Notes under the pieces: model-generated
The model's input: the letters and a program-made list of their open reading frames with translations, nothing else
Database searches by the model: none
Told to the model about the DNA's origin: nothing
Translations under genes and position numbers: made by a program
DNA from: JAXLVB01 sp046329195
Lineage (GTDB): Bacteria > Bacteroidota > Bacteroidia > Cytophagales > Spirosomataceae
Direction: 5' to 3'
Length of the DNA: 64,000 nt
NCBI GenBank assembly: GCA_046329195.1
Contig: JAXLVB010000002.1
Coordinates: 1,364,001-1,428,000, forward strand
Shown here: positions 44,519 to 53,068 of the stretch, one piece after another
Layout: each line of letters opens with the position of its first letter
How positions within the stretch are numbered: the first letter of the stretch is position 1

Positions 44519-45445
44519 ATGCCAAAGCTTACCACGATAGTACCTTGTTATTTCAACGAGTTGAATATTCCAATTACTACAAAAGAACTCGTCGAAAATG
44601 AAAAAAACTTCCCGTCTGATGTAAGTTTTGAATATATTATGGTGGACGATGGTTCCAAGGACAACACCCTTGCCGAACTGCTAAAGTTTAAGGAAGCGTA
44701 TCCTGACAAAGTAAAAATCATTAAACTGGCTGGAAACGTAGGTTCTTACAATGCGATTTTGGCAGGGATGAACTACTCTACAGGCGACTGTAACGTGATG
44801 ATAACAGCCGATTTGCAAGACCCCCCAGAGCTTATTCCTAAAATGTACGATTATTGGACCAAAGGAATCAAGTTTGTAATAGCTAATCGCCAAGACCGTG
44901 AAGAAGCGTGGTCTCAAAAACTTTTTTCGGGTATTTATCATAGCATGATGCGGAAATATGCTCTGCCAAACGTTCCCCCTGGAGGATTTGACTTAGTGTT
45001 ATTTGACCGACAGCTTTGCGAAGAAGTAGTGAAAATCAACGAAAAAAACACCAATACGATATACCTATTGGCGTGGTTAAATTATGACTTTATCAACATT
45101 CCCTATACTCGTCGGAAGAGAGAATTGGGAAAGTCAAGATGGACACTCCGTAAAAAAATCAAGTTGTTTATTGACTCATTTGTATCTTTTACCTTTTTCC
45201 CGATTCGGGCTATCTCCTCAATGGGCTTAATTTTAGGCTTCATTGCACTGCTATATGGCATTTTTATCATTATTGCCAAGTTTACAGGATTGGTACCTGT
45301 AAGTGGTTGGTCATCCATCATGGTAGTGCTCTTGTTTGTCTCGTCTTTCCAAATGGTAGCCTTAGGCATCATCGGCGAATACGTATGGCGTAGCTTGGAT
45401 GCCGCCCGCCATCGCCCGAATTTTGTAGTTGACAAGGTATGGTAA
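44519..45445 (+). CDS. GT2 polyprenyl-phosphate glycosyltransferase (DPM1/ArnC-like)
   Basis: This 308-aa enzyme has an N-terminal GT2 domain with TIVPCYFNELNI, MVDDGSKDNTLAE near residues 41-53 and the DxD region ITADLQDPPELIP near 100-112. Two C-terminal membrane helices lie at about 230-253 and 262-285. Relatives transfer a sugar to undecaprenyl phosphate, making the donor used by GT-C and GT39-type enzymes outside the membrane. It would supply the membrane proteins at 18540 or 42254, which is inference. Confidence 0.85.
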   Translation: MPKLTTIVPCYFNELNIPITTKELVENEKNFPSDVSFEYIMVDDGSKDNTLAELLKFKEAYPDKVKIIKLAGNVGSYNAILAGMNYSTGDCNVMITADLQDPPELIPKMYDYWTKGIKFVIANRQDREEAWSQKLFSGIYHSMMRKYALPNVPPGGFDLVLFDRQLCEEVVKINEKNTNTIYLLAWLNYDFINIPYTRRKRELGKSRWTLRKKIKLFIDSFVSFTFFPIRAISSMGLILGFIALLYGIFIIIAKFTGLVPVSGWSSIMVVLLFVSSFQMVALGIIGEYVWRSLDAARHRPNFVVDKVW

Positions 45446-45531
45446 GTTTATCTTCAATATCAATCTTATTATCAACGCATTAACTCTAATTCAACAACAC
45501 ACCCATCGAACTGCAAGTAAACCACTTTCTG

Positions 45532-46446
45532 ATGTTACAAGACCTATCCGTCATTATCTTAACATTCAACGAAGCCAAGCACATCGAGCGGTGTATCAAT
45601 AGCCTTTTACCGATTACCAACCAAATCTTTATTGTGGACTCTGGCTCAACCGACAACACGGTAGCCTTAGCCACGGCGTTAGGTGCAACAGTAGTTACTA
45701 ATCCGTGGGTTAATTATGCCAAACAATTTAATTTTGGCATTCAACACAATCCCTTCCAAACCCAATGGCTCATGCGCATGGATGCAGACGAATACATCCT
45801 GCCTGAGCTTGCCCAAGAAATCGCCCAACAGTTGTCGAATCTCCCTGCCGATGTACACGGTATCTATATCAAGCGTCGGGTTGTTTTTATGGAAAAATGG
45901 ATTCGACGAGGGGGATATTATCCCATCTGGCTTCTCAGAATTTGGCGAAGTGGACAAGGCATTTGTGAAGAAAGCTGGATGGATGAGCACATCAAGTTAT
46001 TTGCGGGTAAAGCGATTCACTTTCAGCAAGATTTAGTGGATCACAACCTTAATAACCTTACGTGGTGGACTCAAAAACATAACCTATACGCCATTCGGGA
46101 AGCTATTGATTTACTGAATATTCGGTATAATTTCTCCAATGCCGACATCGTTGAACCCAACCTGTTTGGCACCCAAGAGCAACGAAAACGATACCTCAAA
46201 ATCAAGTATGCTTCTCTACCATTGTTTACACGTCCATTTATCTATTTCCTTTATAGGTACTTCTTAAAACTGGGTTTTTTAGATGGAAAGAAGGGTTTAG
46301 TATGGCATTTTTTACAAGGTTTTTGGTATCGTTTTTTGGTTGATGCCAAGATTTTTGAGGTATATTTGAGGGCTGGCAAAGACAAACAGGCCATCATTCA
46401 TTTTTTCAAAACTGAGTACGACAAACACCTTGATGCTCAAAACTGA
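45532..46446 (+). CDS. GT2-family glycosyltransferase (WaaE/KdtX-like)
   Basis: This 304-aa protein has SVIILTFNEAKHIERCINSL near residues 6-25, IFIVDSGSTDNTVALA near 32-47 and MRMDADEYILPELA near 80-93. This matches the WaaE/KdtX-like beta-1,4-glucosyltransferase subgroup. The long basic and aromatic C-terminal region (about 230-290) may bind membrane. The stop lies 14 bp inside the next gene. Its donor is unknown. Confidence 0.86.
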   Translation: MLQDLSVIILTFNEAKHIERCINSLLPITNQIFIVDSGSTDNTVALATALGATVVTNPWVNYAKQFNFGIQHNPFQTQWLMRMDADEYILPELAQEIAQQLSNLPADVHGIYIKRRVVFMEKWIRRGGYYPIWLLRIWRSGQGICEESWMDEHIKLFAGKAIHFQQDLVDHNLNNLTWWTQKHNLYAIREAIDLLNIRYNFSNADIVEPNLFGTQEQRKRYLKIKYASLPLFTRPFIYFLYRYFLKLGFLDGKKGLVWHFLQGFWYRFLVDAKIFEVYLRAGKDKQAIIHFFKTEYDKHLDAQN

Positions 46447-46984
46447 TTTATCACGATACGATAACAGTTGGTGGGATCCTGGCCATAGGATAGGCATTTG
46501 GCTATGGTATTTGGTCAATCCACTCACCATCAATACCTATTTGCCTTTTCCAGTGGCATTGAAACGTTGGATCTTACGCCGCTTTGGAGCCAAAATTGGT
46601 AAAAATGTCATAATTAAGCCCAAAGTCAATATTAAAAGTCCTTGGTTTTTAACCATTGATGATAATGTCTGGATTGGAGAGTGTGTTTGGATTGACAATC
46701 TAACAAACGTATCCATCGGCGCCAATGCTTGCCTATCGCAGGGCGCCATGCTCTTGACTGGAAATCATGACTTTACTAAAACTACTTTCGACCTCCAAAC
46801 CAAAGAAATTCACCTCGCCGAAGGCGTGTGGATAGGGGCTCAAGCCGTAGTGTGCCCAGGTGTTACCTGCTACTCACACGCCGTCCTGACGGTCAATTCG
46901 GTTGCTACTAAACCTCTCGAAGCCTATTGTATTTATCAAGGAAACCCTGCGGTATTTGTCAAACAAAGAATCATCAATTCATGA
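46433..46984 (+). CDS. WcaF-like hexapeptide-repeat acetyltransferase
   Basis: This 183-aa protein has a conserved N-terminus (SWWDPGHRIGIWLWYLVNP near residues 12-30) and hexapeptide repeats, with LLTGNHDFTK near 109-118 containing the likely catalytic His. WcaF-like enzymes O-acetylate sugars of colanic-acid-type polysaccharides. The chosen ATG is at 46433; an in-frame TTG lies one codon upstream. The stop overlaps the next ATG. The acceptor sugar is unknown. Confidence 0.83.
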   Translation: MLKTDLSRYDNSWWDPGHRIGIWLWYLVNPLTINTYLPFPVALKRWILRRFGAKIGKNVIIKPKVNIKSPWFLTIDDNVWIGECVWIDNLTNVSIGANACLSQGAMLLTGNHDFTKTTFDLQTKEIHLAEGVWIGAQAVVCPGVTCYSHAVLTVNSVATKPLEAYCIYQGNPAVFVKQRIINS

Positions 46985-47739
46985 AAGTTAGTATCATCAC
47001 TGTTTGTTTTAGAGCCGAAAAAACCATTGAAGAATGTATTCTTTCAGTATTAGAACAAACGTACTCCCCTATTGAGTACATCATCATTGATGGTGCTTCT
47101 ACAGATGGTACGTTGGCCATCATTCAATCGTTTGGAGGTCAAATCACGAAAGTAATTTCAGAACCAGACAGAGGTATTTACGATGCCATGAACAAGGGTA
47201 TCCAAATAGCCACAGGAGATATTATTGGCATTCTGAACGCCGATGATGTATATGCCCACAAGTATGCCATTGAGCATGTAGTCAATACTTTTAGCCAAAC
47301 CAAATCTCAGGCTGTATATGCCGATTTGGTGTATATGGACGCATCTTTGCAGCGGGTAACCCGTTATTGGAAATCAGGTAGCTATCATGATGGCGACTTC
47401 TTGCTTGGGTGGATGCCGCCACACCCTACATTTTTTGTCAAAAAAGAAGTTTATAAACACTATGGTAACTTCAGAACAGACCTTAAAATTGCGGCTGACT
47501 ATGAACTAATGCTCCGATTTATTCATAAGCATGGTATTCAAGTAGCTTATCTATCCGACATACTGGTCAAGATGCGAGAAGGTGGCATCAGTAATGCTTC
47601 ATTAGGAAATCGCTTCGATGCACTCAAAGAAGACAAACTGGCTTGGGAAGTAAACGGACTCAAACCGTTCTTTTATACCCACTGGTTTAAACCTCTTCGT
47701 AAAGTCACACAATTTCTTAATACAAAAGTGACCGTTTAG
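46981..47739 (+). CDS. GT2-family glycosyltransferase
   Basis: This 252-aa GT-A enzyme starts MKVSIITVCFRAEKTIEECI. It has IIIDGASTDGTLAII near residues 36-50, SEPDRGIYDAMNKGIQIATGD near 60-80 and LNADDVYAHKYA near 84-95. This is the WcaA-like GT2 pattern. It overlaps the acetyltransferase gene by 4 bp. The frame is open upstream in the previous gene, but the ATG at 46981 is the natural start. Confidence 0.88.
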   Translation: MKVSIITVCFRAEKTIEECILSVLEQTYSPIEYIIIDGASTDGTLAIIQSFGGQITKVISEPDRGIYDAMNKGIQIATGDIIGILNADDVYAHKYAIEHVVNTFSQTKSQAVYADLVYMDASLQRVTRYWKSGSYHDGDFLLGWMPPHPTFFVKKEVYKHYGNFRTDLKIAADYELMLRFIHKHGIQVAYLSDILVKMREGGISNASLGNRFDALKEDKLAWEVNGLKPFFYTHWFKPLRKVTQFLNTKVTV

Positions 47740-47762
47740 TAATTTACTTCGTCTTACATTTG
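47735..47762 (+). promoter_or_regulatory. Candidate promoter of the WecA-like gene
   Basis: TTTAG (47735-47739, containing the stop codon of the GT2 gene) is followed after about 17 nt by TACATTTG (47755-47762), an exact TAnnTTTG match. It lies about 110 nt before the WecA-like gene, which would leave a leader of about 100 nt. Confidence 0.45.
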
Positions 47763-47870
47763 TGTTTTAGCAGATTTTTTTCCTAATTTAAACTTCCGTT
47801 CATTCCCTATTTTTAGGGTGAGGTTTTTGTTTCCAAACCAAAAGCCAACTAATACTGACTTCATCCATTA

Positions 47871-49001
47871 ATGATACCATTTATACAAAACTTACTATCC
47901 GACCGTCTTGTCCAAATTGTCATTTCAGGATTGGTAGCCTTCCTAATGGCAGTCGAGTCTATTCCTGTGATTATCAATATTTCACGGCTAAAGAATCTGA
48001 TGGACGAACCCGGCGAACGGAGCTCTCACTCCAACAAAACGCCTACCTTGGGTGGAGTAGCCATTTTTGCATCCATCTTGATTGGATATTTTTTATGGGA
48101 AAACCCCGATGGGGGTATTCTACTCAACCTCACCATGGTGGGGTTAGTAATTTTGTTTTTTTTGGGGGTAAAAGACGATATTTTGGTGCTGTCACCCACC
48201 AAAAAGATGGTATTTCAGATTGTCTCTACTGCTTTATTAGTCATTGGGGCCGACTTACGGTTAGACAATTTCTTTGGAATTTTTGGCATTTATGAAATCC
48301 CTTACATCCCCAGTTTTGGGCTAACAATTTTCGTCTTCATTGCCCTTATTAATGCCATCAACCTCATAGATGGTATTGACGGTCTGGCAGGGGGTATTGG
48401 CATGTTTGCAAGTGGGGTGTTTGGCATGTGGTTTTACTTGAATAATCAGTATGCGTTGGCCTGTTTGGCTTCTTCACTGGCTGGCGCACTGTTAGGATTT
48501 TTACGGTTCAACTTTTCTCGTACCAGCAAAATCTTCATGGGAGACACAGGTTCGCTCATTGTCGGATTCATGCTAACGGTATTTGCCGTAAAATTCATCC
48601 ACCTCAACGTCACTACCCGATTTGACCCTAATGCCTACTTTAGTGCCCCAATTTTGGCCATTGTTATCCTTATCGTGCCCATATTCGATACTTTACGAGT
48701 ATTTAGCATTCGATTGATGAATCGCAAATCGCCTTTTGTTGGCGATCGTAACCACATGCACCATATCCTCATTGACTCTGGACTTTCTCATTTTCAATCA
48801 TCTTTTGTTCTTTGTGCTTTTTCTGCTTTGTCAACCATTATTTTTCTTGCTTTGGATGAAAAAATTGACAATACTGAATCGCTCTGGTTACTCGGTGCCG
48901 TTTTCTTAGGCTATTTAACAATTGGTCATTTTCTAAAAAAACGAAATACCAAAAAGCTTCAACAACAAAACGAAGCGCAATCTTTACAAGAAGTAGCGTA
49001 G
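47871..49001 (+). CDS. WecA/MraY-family undecaprenyl-phosphate sugar-1-phosphate transferase
   Basis: This 376-aa membrane enzyme has about ten helices and the family motifs: DEPGERSSHSNKTPTLGG (near residues 45-62), the metal-site DD in KDDILVLSP near 102-110, NAINLIDGIDGLAGG near 158-172, GDTGSLIVGF near 224-233, and NHMHHILIDSGLSH near 297-310. It transfers a sugar-1-phosphate, usually HexNAc, to undecaprenyl phosphate and so would initiate glycan synthesis. It closes the locus and ends 9 bp before a strong terminator. It carries the substrate-binding HxxH-type loop typical of WecA rather than MraY. Confidence 0.9.
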   Translation: MIPFIQNLLSDRLVQIVISGLVAFLMAVESIPVIINISRLKNLMDEPGERSSHSNKTPTLGGVAIFASILIGYFLWENPDGGILLNLTMVGLVILFFLGVKDDILVLSPTKKMVFQIVSTALLVIGADLRLDNFFGIFGIYEIPYIPSFGLTIFVFIALINAINLIDGIDGLAGGIGMFASGVFGMWFYLNNQYALACLASSLAGALLGFLRFNFSRTSKIFMGDTGSLIVGFMLTVFAVKFIHLNVTTRFDPNAYFSAPILAIVILIVPIFDTLRVFSIRLMNRKSPFVGDRNHMHHILIDSGLSHFQSSFVLCAFSALSTIIFLALDEKIDNTESLWLLGAVFLGYLTIGHFLKKRNTKKLQQQNEAQSLQEVA

Positions 49002-49010
49002 TGTTGTTGT

Positions 49011-49053
49011 CAATAAAAAAACCTGTTAGCGTTGCTAACAGGTTTTTTTATTG
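49011..49053. terminator. Strong bidirectional terminator between the locus and the tRNA operon
   Basis: A perfect 20-bp inverted repeat (49011-49030 and 49034-49053) with a 3-nt loop has seven A on the left arm and seven T on the right. It lies 9 bp after the WecA-like gene and 3 bp from the end of tRNA-Arg, so it can end both convergent units. Confidence 0.92.
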
Positions 49054-49056
49054 ACG

Positions 49057-49130
49057 TGATTCCATTTGGATTCGAACCAAAGACCTACTGCTTAGAAGGC
49101 AGTTGCTCTATCCAGCTGAGCTATGGAACC
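49057..49130 (-). tRNA. tRNA-Arg (anticodon TCT)
   Basis: The 74-nt minus-strand sequence folds as a cloverleaf. The acceptor GGTTCCA pairs with TGGAATC (one G-T pair) and the discriminator is A. The anticodon stem ACTGC/GCAGT has the loop CTTCTAA with anticodon TCT, and the T arm is GGTTCGAAT. CCA is not encoded. It is last in the Ser-Pro-Arg operon. Confidence 0.93.
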
Positions 49131-49218
49131 AAATAAAAAAGGTAATTAGGGTAAGTGAGAAACAAGGTAAAAATTGACTACCTAATTTACCCAATTAAAC
49201 TAATTACCTTTACTTGTG

Positions 49219-49292
<74 letters not shown>

Positions 49293-49308
49293 ATTTTATA
49301 ATTCTCTG

Positions 49309-49397
<89 letters not shown>

Positions 49398-49422
49398 GTG
49401 CCACTTTTCCGCTTACGGAGTG

Positions 49423-49455
49423 CAAATATAGGGCGTAAACCGTGGTTTCTGCAAA
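49423..49455 (-). promoter_or_regulatory. Promoter of the tRNA-Ser-Pro-Arg operon
   Basis: On the minus strand TTTG (49455-49452) is followed after 21 nt by TATATTTG (49430-49423), an exact TAnnTTTG match. It lies 25 nt before the 5' end of tRNA-Ser, as expected for a short-leader stable RNA promoter. Confidence 0.65.
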
Positions 49456-49669
49456 TGTTTTCTAAAAAAACTGAGAATTTCTTTTTCTGTTTTTTGCTAT
49501 GTCTCTTACAATGAAGCGATTATGTGAGTAAGTTTTTTCAAAAAGATTTCACCCAATTTGCAAATCTTGGCTCTGCATTCAATGTTAGCAACAATCAACA
49601 CAAAATATCAATCGGATTAAAATCGGGGAATTTTCTTGTCAATTCGTGCAAAGGCACTAATTTTATCGC

Positions 49670-50635
49670 ATGAATTGGTATCGAGACCTTAGCAACGTCG
49701 AGTATTTTTTTATTTCGTGCTTTTTTATACTCTACTTAATCTATTTGGGTAGAACTCTTTGGATTGCTTATCAACTACGCTCCACAGCACGGTCTGTAGT
49801 TTTAAAATTCATTTTACGGAGTTCGTATTTTGCCTTGCTAATTATGGCTTTGCTCGACCCTTCGTTTGGCGATACCCAAGGGAGTCTGAAAGCCTTTGGT
49901 CGAGATATTATGCTGGTGGTAGATGTCTCCAAGTCTATGGACGCTACCGATATTCAGCCTTCTCGCTTAGAAAAAGTAAAATTTGAACTTCTGAAAGTTA
50001 TTGACAATTTCTCTGGCGATCGCTTTGGGCTGATTGTTTTTGCCGCCGATGCGTTTGTACAAGCTCCTTTATCATTTGATAAGTCGTCGTTGCGAGATTT
50101 GTACATAAAAACCCTCTCGACTCGGCTTTTCAGCGAATCTGGTACGGCTTTGTTTCCAGCTCTAACATTAGCTTTTGAAAAACAAGCCACTAACCTAAAC
50201 CGCCGGAATGCCTCCAAGATTATTGTATTAATAACCGATGGAGAAGATTTTGGCAATTCGGAAAGTGGGATACTTCGCAAAATACGGGCCTTGGGTATGC
50301 ACCTTTTTGTAGTAGGTATTGGTACACAGAATGGTTCTCGTTTGCGTACGGCAGATGGTTATTTGTTGGATGAAGATGGTAACTTGGTTGTTTCAAAACT
50401 TGACCGTGAGAATCTGCAATCGGTGGCCACACAAGCACGAGGTAATTACTTTGAAATCAATAACATCAAAAATGAATTTAGCAACCTCAACAAAGCCATT
50501 ACCAATGTACAAGGCACTTTAGTGGACCAACGAAAAGTAGTGGTTGAAGCCAATAAATACCTTTATTTTATTGTATCGGCGCTTTTGCTCATTGCTTTTG
50601 ATGTGCTCGTTGTGGTGCGTACTCTTAAAATTTGA
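49670..50635 (+). CDS. BatB-like von Willebrand factor A domain membrane protein
   Basis: This 321-aa protein has two N-terminal membrane helices (about residues 11-30 and 46-62), a VWA domain at about 78-275 and a C-terminal helix (about 298-316), the BatA/BatB layout. The metal site (MIDAS) is intact: DVSKS with Asp85, Ser87 and Ser89, SGTALFPAL, and ITDGEDFG. Bat proteins are linked to aerotolerance and envelope stress in Bacteroidota, but the mechanism is unknown. The usual MoxR ATPase, DUF58 and BatA genes are not adjacent, so this is a reduced cluster. Confidence 0.85.
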   Translation: MNWYRDLSNVEYFFISCFFILYLIYLGRTLWIAYQLRSTARSVVLKFILRSSYFALLIMALLDPSFGDTQGSLKAFGRDIMLVVDVSKSMDATDIQPSRLEKVKFELLKVIDNFSGDRFGLIVFAADAFVQAPLSFDKSSLRDLYIKTLSTRLFSESGTALFPALTLAFEKQATNLNRRNASKIIVLITDGEDFGNSESGILRKIRALGMHLFVVGIGTQNGSRLRTADGYLLDEDGNLVVSKLDRENLQSVATQARGNYFEINNIKNEFSNLNKAITNVQGTLVDQRKVVVEANKYLYFIVSALLLIAFDVLVVVRTLKI

Positions 50636-50670
50636 CAGCCTTACCCATTAGAAGAGCCACATTTTCTATC

Positions 50671-50678
50671 TAACTTTG
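50671..50678 (+). promoter_or_regulatory. Candidate -7 box before the TPR gene
   Basis: TAACTTTG matches TAnnTTTG exactly 18 nt before the start of the TPR gene. The element about 19 nt upstream is only TTAG, so a weak promoter is possible. Confidence 0.4.
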
Positions 50679-50695
50679 CAGTAAAATTAGGCTCA

Positions 50696-51385
50696 ATGAG
50701 TTCGTTTTATTTCTATATCGTGCTTTGGATTCTTAATTTTGGCTCGTACGATACGGTATCGCTTCGGAACAAAGCCAAAGTAAGTGCAGAAACTGCCTAT
50801 ACCAACAAAGACTACCTGCTTGCCAGTACTTATTACAAACAAGTACTTAATTATACCTTGTTTGTAGAGCCTGAAGTCCGATTAGACTTGGGGCATTCGT
50901 ATTTTTTGTTGGGCGACACCAAAGGAGCTACACGCCAGTATCAACGCTTGGTTCATGCGCAGTCTGCCGAAATTGCTACGATGTCGCTAAATCAAATGGG
51001 GGTTTTGAGTAATAACGAAGGGGCTCATCAAAAAGCCTTAGCTTATTTAAAAGAAGCTTTGCAGGTAAATCCTAACAACGAGATTGCTCGATACAATTAT
51101 GAATTACTGAAAAAGCAACACCCAACCATGACGCCTCCCCCGCCGCCAGAATCCCCCAAAAATACGTCTAAACCACCGCCACCACCTCAGCAAGCTCCCA
51201 AACAGCAAGCCGAATTAGAAAAATCGGAGAAGAAAGAAGATGTGTTGCATACGTTGAAGCAATATGATTTGACCGAAGAAAAAGCTCGTATGATTTTAGA
51301 TGCAATGAAAGCGGGTGAGGTTCAGTACATTCAGCAACGACAATATAAAACAGCCGAAACTAAAAAAACAAAACAGAATTGGTAG
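50696..51385 (+). CDS. TPR protein, BatC-like
   Basis: This 229-aa protein has a hydrophobic N-terminus, about three TPR-like helical repeats (about residues 30-140), a Pro-rich linker (about 146-165) and a charged C-terminal segment with YDLTEEKARMILDAM near 191-205, as in BatC-type proteins. It follows the BatB-like gene by 60 bp. The two probably form an envelope protein complex, with the TPR part as scaffold. Direct evidence for function is lacking. Confidence 0.72.
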   Translation: MSSFYFYIVLWILNFGSYDTVSLRNKAKVSAETAYTNKDYLLASTYYKQVLNYTLFVEPEVRLDLGHSYFLLGDTKGATRQYQRLVHAQSAEIATMSLNQMGVLSNNEGAHQKALAYLKEALQVNPNNEIARYNYELLKKQHPTMTPPPPPESPKNTSKPPPPPQQAPKQQAELEKSEKKEDVLHTLKQYDLTEEKARMILDAMKAGEVQYIQQRQYKTAETKKTKQNW

Positions 51386-51524
51386 GACAAGACCAAGAGG
51401 AGATAGTAGGGCAGGATGAGAGTTGTATTTTCAGAAGGAGGCTCTGTTTTGCATAATTTTTAGCAATTACCCAACTTTCATAACCATAATCGAATGTTCT
51501 TTGGGACTATTCAACCAAACAAGT

Positions 51525-52472
51525 ATGAATGCTATTCGAGAAACGCACTTTCAATTTCAAGGCCAAACGGGCTTTTACAGAGGTAAGGTGCGAGATGTAT
51601 ATTTTTTTGATAAGTACCTTTTGATGATTGCCAGCGACCGAATTTCGGCGTTTGATGTCATTTTGCCTCGACCTATTCCTTGCAAAGGGCAGGTTCTGAA
51701 TCAGCTGGCTGCCCATTTTTTAGAGAGTACTCGTGACTTGGTTCCAAACTGGCTTTTGACCGTACCAGACCCCAATGTCAGCTTTGGCCTACAATGCCAG
51801 GCTTTTCCTGTTGAGATGGTGGTGCGGGGGTATTTGGCCGGTCATGCGTGGCGAACGTACCGTTCGGGTTTGCGCACACTTTGTGGGGTTACACTCCCCG
51901 AAGGCCTTAAAGAAAACGATAAGCTACCTCAGCCTATCATCACTCCTACGACCAAGGCACACGAAGGACATGACGAAGATATCTCTCGTGAAGAAATCGT
52001 TGCAACAGGCCTAGTCTCGGCAGAAGACTATACGATTTTAGAACAAAATGCGTTAAAACTTTTCAAAAAAGGCACTCAAATGGCCGCAGAACAAGGCTTG
52101 ATTTTGGTGGACACCAAATACGAATTTGGAAAGTTGGACGGCATCATCTATTTGATTGACGAAATCCATACCCCTGATTCTTCTCGGTATTTTTATGCTG
52201 ATGGATATACCGAACGCCAAGCTGCCAATCAGCCACAGCGGCAGTTGTCCAAAGAATTTGTCAGAGAATGGCTGATTGCCAATGGTTTTCAGGGCAAAGA
52301 AGGCCAAACTGTACCCGACATGTCTGACGAATGGGTACTTCAAATTTCGGAACGATACATCGAGTTATTTGAAAAAGTGACGGGTAAGCCTTTCCAAGCA
52401 GCTACTAACGAAGACCTAACTCAGCGAATTGAAAAAAATGTACAGCATTTATTAACTTCGCAGGCGATTTAG
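51525..52472 (+). CDS. purC: Phosphoribosylaminoimidazole-succinocarboxamide synthase
   Basis: This 315-aa enzyme joins aspartate to CAIR to make SAICAR in purine synthesis. The SAICAR synthetase motifs are visible: GKVRDVYFF near residue 20, IASDRISAFDVILP near 34-47, VEMVVRGYLAGHAW near 100-113 and LILVDTKYEFG near 199-209. I start at the ATG 51525 because upstream codons of the open frame do not match the family. It lies 140 bp after the TPR gene and 35 bp before the STAS gene; no other purine genes are adjacent. Confidence 0.94.
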   Translation: MNAIRETHFQFQGQTGFYRGKVRDVYFFDKYLLMIASDRISAFDVILPRPIPCKGQVLNQLAAHFLESTRDLVPNWLLTVPDPNVSFGLQCQAFPVEMVVRGYLAGHAWRTYRSGLRTLCGVTLPEGLKENDKLPQPIITPTTKAHEGHDEDISREEIVATGLVSAEDYTILEQNALKLFKKGTQMAAEQGLILVDTKYEFGKLDGIIYLIDEIHTPDSSRYFYADGYTERQAANQPQRQLSKEFVREWLIANGFQGKEGQTVPDMSDEWVLQISERYIELFEKVTGKPFQAATNEDLTQRIEKNVQHLLTSQAI

Positions 52473-52507
52473 GGAGTATATCATCTTGACCAACATTCTC
52501 ATTAACA

Positions 52508-52933
52508 ATGAATTATCAAGTAGAAAAAAACGAACAATACGCACTTATTGAACTTTCTGAACAATCTTTTGGCGAAACTATTATTCCTGATTTCGAGAAA
52601 TTGTTTCGGAACTTGTACCGAGAAGGATATTGCAATGTAGTCGTTGATTTTAATGAAATTATCGAATTGGATGGCTACGGGGTTTCGTTTATCAGAAAAG
52701 CCAATAAAATGTGCCTGAATGAGTCTGGATTGTTTATTTTGGTAACAAAAAACGCCGAAATCATCCAACAACTCGACCGAGCTAAAATCGAAGATTTAAC
52801 AATTATGCCCACCACAGCCGAAGCCACTGATGCGGTATATATGAACGAACTCGAAAATGAGTTTCGGGCCGAAGAAGACGGTGACGACTACGGATTTGGA
52901 GAAGAAACAGGTGGTAGAGACGAAGATTATTGA
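52508..52933 (+). CDS. STAS-domain-like protein with acidic tail
   Basis: This 141-aa protein has a STAS-like fold at about residues 1-112: a beta-strand VVVDFNEIIELD near 44-55, then a helix, as in anti-anti-sigma factors. The usual phosphorylated Ser of the DSSG-type motif is absent: the sequence is DGYG at 55-58. A strongly acidic tail (about 113-141) follows. It may act as a non-phosphorylated STAS adaptor. Its place after purC and before a terminator gives no clear functional link. Confidence 0.7.
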   Translation: MNYQVEKNEQYALIELSEQSFGETIIPDFEKLFRNLYREGYCNVVVDFNEIIELDGYGVSFIRKANKMCLNESGLFILVTKNAEIIQQLDRAKIEDLTIMPTTAEATDAVYMNELENEFRAEEDGDDYGFGEETGGRDEDY

Positions 52934-52969
52934 TTTTTGTCGAACACTTTAGCACAGCATTGCGTTATG

Positions 52970-52999
52970 AGAAGGATTGGTAGCTTTACCAATCCTTCT
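52970..52999 (+). terminator. Terminator after the STAS gene
   Basis: A perfect 13-bp inverted repeat (52970-52982 and 52987-52999) with a 4-nt loop is followed by a T-rich tail. It ends the purC-STAS unit before the RNase Z gene. Confidence 0.85.
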
Positions 53000-53068
53000 T
53001 TTGTGGTAGTTCTGCTCAAAACAGATACTTACGCCAAGTATTGTATTACCCTTAAAATTGATACGTAA

